Assembly (NCBI GenBank): GCA_000727475.1
Contig: KL647298.1
Location: 2,364,410-2,428,409, forward strand
Direction of reading: 5' to 3'
DNA from: Sarcocystis neurona
Taxonomy: Eukaryota > Apicomplexa > Conoidasida > Eucoccidiorida > Sarcocystidae
Length of the DNA stretch: 64,000 nucleotides
Positions 61,301 to 64,000 of the stretch are shown piece after piece. Each line of letters opens with the position of its first letter. The first letter of the stretch is position 1. A model generated the notes under the pieces. The model did no database searches, was not told the origin of the DNA, and was given only the letters and a program-made list of their open reading frames with translations. A program made the position numbers and the translations under genes.

Positions 61301-61500
61301 AGCACGCTTGGAGAGACGTAGGCGAGGAGAGACGCATTACCTGCGTAGGAACTGCTGCCGGAGGAAGAGGAACAGCTACGGGAGTGAAGAAGTTGCTGCC
61401 TTCAGGGATCGTATCGAAGGCGACAAACGCGTGCGCACCCCACATGTAGCAACAGCCATCTGCCGTGATAACTGCCGTGTGCTGCGCGCCTGTTGCTGCG
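52357..61500 (-). CDS. RCC1-repeat (beta-propeller) domain protein, multi-exon, partial model
   Basis: Minus-strand exons in phase: 61500-61341 ([20 protein letters not shown]), 59762-59310 ([31 protein letters not shown], then an Ala/Pro/Ser linker and [22 protein letters not shown]), about 57027-56723 ([14 protein letters not shown]), 55342-55273 ([20 protein letters not shown]), 54057-53917 ([17 protein letters not shown]) and 52430-52357 ([20 protein letters not shown]). The pattern of a V..IACG..H/F..V segment followed by a V(Y/F).WG..(GQLG) segment is the RCC1 blade signature, and it is restored across three exon joins, notably [21 protein letters not shown]1 propellers act in Ran exchange or as protein-interaction domains; which applies cannot be told here. 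At least one exon between 59310 and 57027 and the 5' end are missing. Gln and Ala runs interrupt the blades, as usual in Eimeria proteins. Confidence 0.62.
52996..53124. repeat. CATA array (left arm of inverted arrays)
   Basis: ACATACATAC units on the plus strand, reverse-complementary in sense to the TATG array that starts about 80 bp further on. Confidence 0.95.
53204..53785. repeat. TATG array (right arm of inverted arrays)
   Basis: About 580 bp of GTATGTATATGTATGT-type units with occasional ACG. Confidence 0.95.
54625..55045. other. Unresolved stretch inside the RCC1-like gene
   Basis: A minus frame (containing [18 protein letters not shown]) is open but was not needed by the phase chain. 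It is treated as intronic for now. Confidence 0.3.
56215..56570. repeat. TA/CA microsatellite cluster
   Basis: Long TA tracts (56218-56262, 56448-56472, 56508-56522, 56545-56558) are separated by ACACAT sequence and a CA run at 56400. Intronic. Confidence 0.95.
57040..57480. repeat. CAG-rich intronic block
   Basis: CAG/AAGAAG triplets on the plus strand, hence CTG in the predicted pre-mRNA of the minus-strand RCC1-like gene. Confidence 0.75.
57775..58085. repeat. Five degenerate 60-80-bp units
   Basis: Each unit has an ATCAATATATGNAAA-like segment, a GATGACGC-like core and a TTCTTC-type end, with TATA spacers. Cores lie near 57786, 57871, 57927, 57995 and 58057. Confidence 0.7.
58446..58915. 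repeat. CCTCCTGTCTCC pyrimidine minisatellite
   Basis: About 470 bp of almost pure pyrimidine on the plus strand, built from CTGTCTCCTCCC and CCTCTCTTCC units with a 55- to 115-bp higher-order echo (for example the CTGTCTCCCACCCCTTTCCC segment near 58650 and again near 58737). Open frames across it are artefacts of composition. Confidence 0.9.
59985..61320. repeat. Long CAG-rich intronic block
   Basis: Interrupted CAG tracts on the plus strand fill the 1.58-kb intron between RCC1-like exons 61341 and 59762. A loose unit (GCAGGAGGAAGAGACTCTCGTCCGTAGCAACAGCAG-like, 60-75 bp) recurs about four times between 60070 and 60320, and a GAGAGAAGACAGACGTGGAAGCAGCAG-like unit recurs at 61080-61300. Confidence 0.8.
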
Positions 61501-61673
61501 CTGCGAGCCCCACCACACGCGCATGCATGCACAGCAGCAGCATGCGGACGCATGCATCGCACCGCTCGTAGGCGGAGATACACACGGGGAGAGAGAAGGA
61601 CTGCCGCAATTAAGACACGAAAAAGACAAAAAGAGAGAAGATGCTGTTCGATCCTTTTGTTATCGTGTCTCTC

Positions 61674-62130
61674 TCTTGTAGAGGTGCGTCACAGGAACCG
61701 ATGTATCCACACGCGCGCGAATTCCTTCTCATCTGTTCTTTCTCGAAAAGGACGGGTGCAGAGAAAGACACACAAGAGTAGAGAGCAGCAGCAGCAAGGA
61801 TGCCTTCTCATCTCCTCTTCTTTCTCCAGGAGGACTAGTGCAGAGAAAGACACAAGAATAGAGAGCAGCAGCAGCAGCAAGGATGCCTTCTCATCTCCTC
61901 TTCTTTCTCCAGAAGGACGGGTGCAGAGAAAGACACAAGAATAGAGAGCAGCAGAGAGAGCAGCAGCAGCAGCAAGGATGCCTTTTCATCTCCTCTTGTC
62001 CTCTTGTTCCTCCCCTCTCTCTGTCTCTTTCGTGTAGAGGTGCGTCATAGGAGCGAATGTATCTGCATGCGCGTAGCTTTCTCCCTAGATCTCTCTTCTT
62101 CTCTTTGAAGACGGGCGCACAGGGTTAGAA
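61674..62130. repeat. Flanking direct repeat around the 83-bp array
   Basis: TGTAGAGGTGCGTCAYAGGA and its continuation (RATGTATCYRCAYGCGCG) occur at about 61676 and again at about 62034, 358 bp apart, bracketing the tandem array. Each copy is followed by a TTCTTCTC...GACGGGYGCA segment. Confidence 0.8.
61756..62010. repeat. Three tandem units of about 83 bp
   Basis: Units begin GTGCAGAGAAAGACAC at 61756, 61838 and 61921. Each carries AGAGAGCAGCAGCAGCAAGG and GCCTTCTCATCTCCTCTTCT-type sequence. CAG copy number differs between units. Confidence 0.92.
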
Positions 62131-63540
62131 CGGAGCCCTTTCCTTTCCTCGCCGCTGCTGCGGCCGAACATCCTTCGTCGAAACTCCACACAGACATAGA
62201 CGTGCATGCATCCTCACGACCAAAACAAGCGACGCAAGGCGCTGGTCCCTTTCTCTTCTGCCCGTCTCTTCCTCCGTTCGTCATCCCCGGAGAAGATACT
62301 TCCGTCCCCTCTTCCTGCATGTCTTTCTCTCAGTCTTTCAAGCGATTTCTTCCTGCAGGCCAGAGACCTACGTCCACTGATATATTTAGGCATATACGTA
62401 CATGTGTGTGTACACATACACATATATCTATATATTCATCCCCATCCATATACGTGTGTGTCTATAAACTCACGCGTATTTGCATACAGACATATATACA
62501 TACGTCTATATATCTGTGTATGTGTAAACCCACACCTATGTGTATATGTACGTATATACACAAACTGAAGCCCATGTGCATGTGTACATATATGCACGCA
62601 TATATGTATATACTCATGGGTATGCATGTATATCATTTTCTACGTGGACACACTCTTACGTGCGTATGTGTATATACATATATATACATATATATGTACA
62701 TATATGTATGTGTAGACATGCATTTATGCCTCCCCATACCTCCCTCTCTCTATCTCTCTTTCTATAGATACATACGCGTATATAACACACATAGACGTCC
62801 ACCGGTAGATCTATTCAAACATGTGCCCATAACTACATGTATAAACATTTGTGTATATAGACGTAAGCTCCACCAACATTTCCTAATATCTATGTGAAGG
62901 AGTCTATACACATATATATATATGCATGTATACAAAGCTAGATATGGATACACCTGCTGATAGACGTAGGCTCCATCAACAATTCCTGATACATATATAT
63001 ATATGTATGAACGTATGTATATGTATAGGCATGTGGATTTCTTTGTGTGGACAATTCAGGGATTTAGAGAAACGGGCAAAAGACAGATTTGCTTCCGTAA
63101 ATTATTTGCTGAAGAAGACGGAAAAGACGCTCATCACCACATGCAGTTCGTCTCTTCTTCATTTAAGTGAAACAGGACGATGCAAAGGAATGTCTCTTCC
63201 CTCACATCTGTGGAAGTTTCCTCAAGAAGATACACATATCTACATATATATATATTTGTATATATATGTATATATGCATAGACATATGTATATATATGTA
63301 TATATGTATATATGTATACGTGTGAACATATTGATGTGGAGATGACGTGGCTGCGTGTACTAAAAATCTCCCTATATATATCACTTTCTATCAACGTGGT
63401 AACTTCTTCCCGTTCTTCCACACTTCCATACATGAAAATGTATCGCTGTTCTACGCGTCTCCACTATACATATATATACCCGTATATATATATGAGTTGA
63501 TGGATAGAGACATTCTTCGTGTTTTAAAAGTCTCACGTCT
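62131..63540. other. No gene supported; microsatellites and a 33-bp repeat
   Basis: Mostly TACATA/TATACG sequence. A 33-bp element (TAGACGTARGCTCCAYCAAC, then an ATTCCTRATA-type end) occurs at 62858 and 62961. A plus frame at 63037-63150 (DLEKRAKDRFASVNYLLKK) is protein-like but isolated. Confidence 0.4.
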
Positions 63541-64000
63541 ATCTATCAGTCTACCTACAACTATGTATCTATATCTATCTAGCTATAGGCATCTATCTAT
63601 ATATACCTATCTATACCTATTTGTCTATATGTGTATCTGTCAATATCTATATATCTACCCATCTAACCTATCTATCTATATCTATCTATATCTATCTATA
63701 TCTATATCTATATCTATCTATATCCATATCTATCTATATATATCTATCTATCGATATATATGTATCTACATATATCTATCTATACATATCTATCTATACA
63801 TATCTATCTATATATATCTATCTATATATATCTATCCATACATACCTATCTATCTATCTATATCTATCTACATATATCTAGCTATATATATATATATATA
63901 TATCTATATACATCTATCTATATACATATGTCTATCTATATCTATATCTATCCATACATATCTATCTATCTATATCTACGTATCTATATATATCTGTCTA
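63541..64000. repeat. TATC/TATA array running off the right edge
   Basis: About 460 bp of TATCTATC units with TATATATC and TACC variants, continuing to the last base. Confidence 0.97.

Noticed and set aside
1..64000. CRISPR arrays, bacterial operons, transposase or reverse-transcriptase genes, rRNA
   Set aside because: None seen. The regular repeats present are micro- and minisatellites without unique equal-length spacers, and no mobile-element protein motif was recognised.

Overview
The window looks like a piece of nuclear chromosome from an apicomplexan, most probably an Eimeria-type coccidian. The reasons are: (i) dense CAG/CTG trinucleotide tracts that run through exons and introns alike and encode Gln/Ala/Ser/Leu runs; (ii) alternation between repeat-loaded blocks (about 1-5 kb and 45-64 kb) and repeat-poor blocks (about 8-18 kb and 30-45 kb); (iii) intron-rich genes with GT..AG borders and introns of 0.1-3 kb full of TA, CA/TG and TATC/TATG microsatellites; (iv) no bacterial gene architecture. 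Species assignment is an inference; no rRNA, tRNA or organellar gene was found.

Layout, left to right. 1-2007 (-): a long uninterrupted Gln/Ala-rich coding exon running off the left edge. 3.9-4.7 kb: a GCT/ACT minisatellite with an assembly gap of 296 N. 5344-5770 (-): a candidate first exon plus second exon, probably the 5' end of the same Gln-rich gene. 7205-11290 (+): three phase-compatible exons of an unrecognised gene. 12.6-13.2 kb (-): a possible 3' end of another gene. 17.5-18.1 kb: a diverged 100-bp duplication. 18639-30320 (+): the best-supported multi-exon gene, encoding a PHD finger followed by an extended PHD (ePHD) module, with one GC-AG intron. 30.3-38 kb: no confident gene, but a perfect 62-bp direct repeat and a 24-bp perfect palindrome. 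38056-38742 (-): an intact single-exon Elongin C-like gene. 38.7-45 kb: no confident gene, a 90-bp tandem pair and a small CAG island. 46188-61500 (-): two chains of phase-compatible exons, the upstream one RCC1-like; they may be one very long gene. Its introns hold most of the microsatellite and CAG material. 61.7-64 kb: tandem repeats and TATC arrays.

The functions that can be named are chromatin reading (PHD-ePHD protein), a ubiquitin-ligase/elongin adaptor (Elongin C) and an RCC1-type beta-propeller. They lie on both strands and nothing suggests co-transcription. Exon borders were placed by eye from splice motifs, reading-phase continuity and protein plausibility; RNA-seq would settle them. 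Dense opposite-strand open frames in the 9-17 kb and 30-37 kb blocks could not be resolved into genes and are stated as such.
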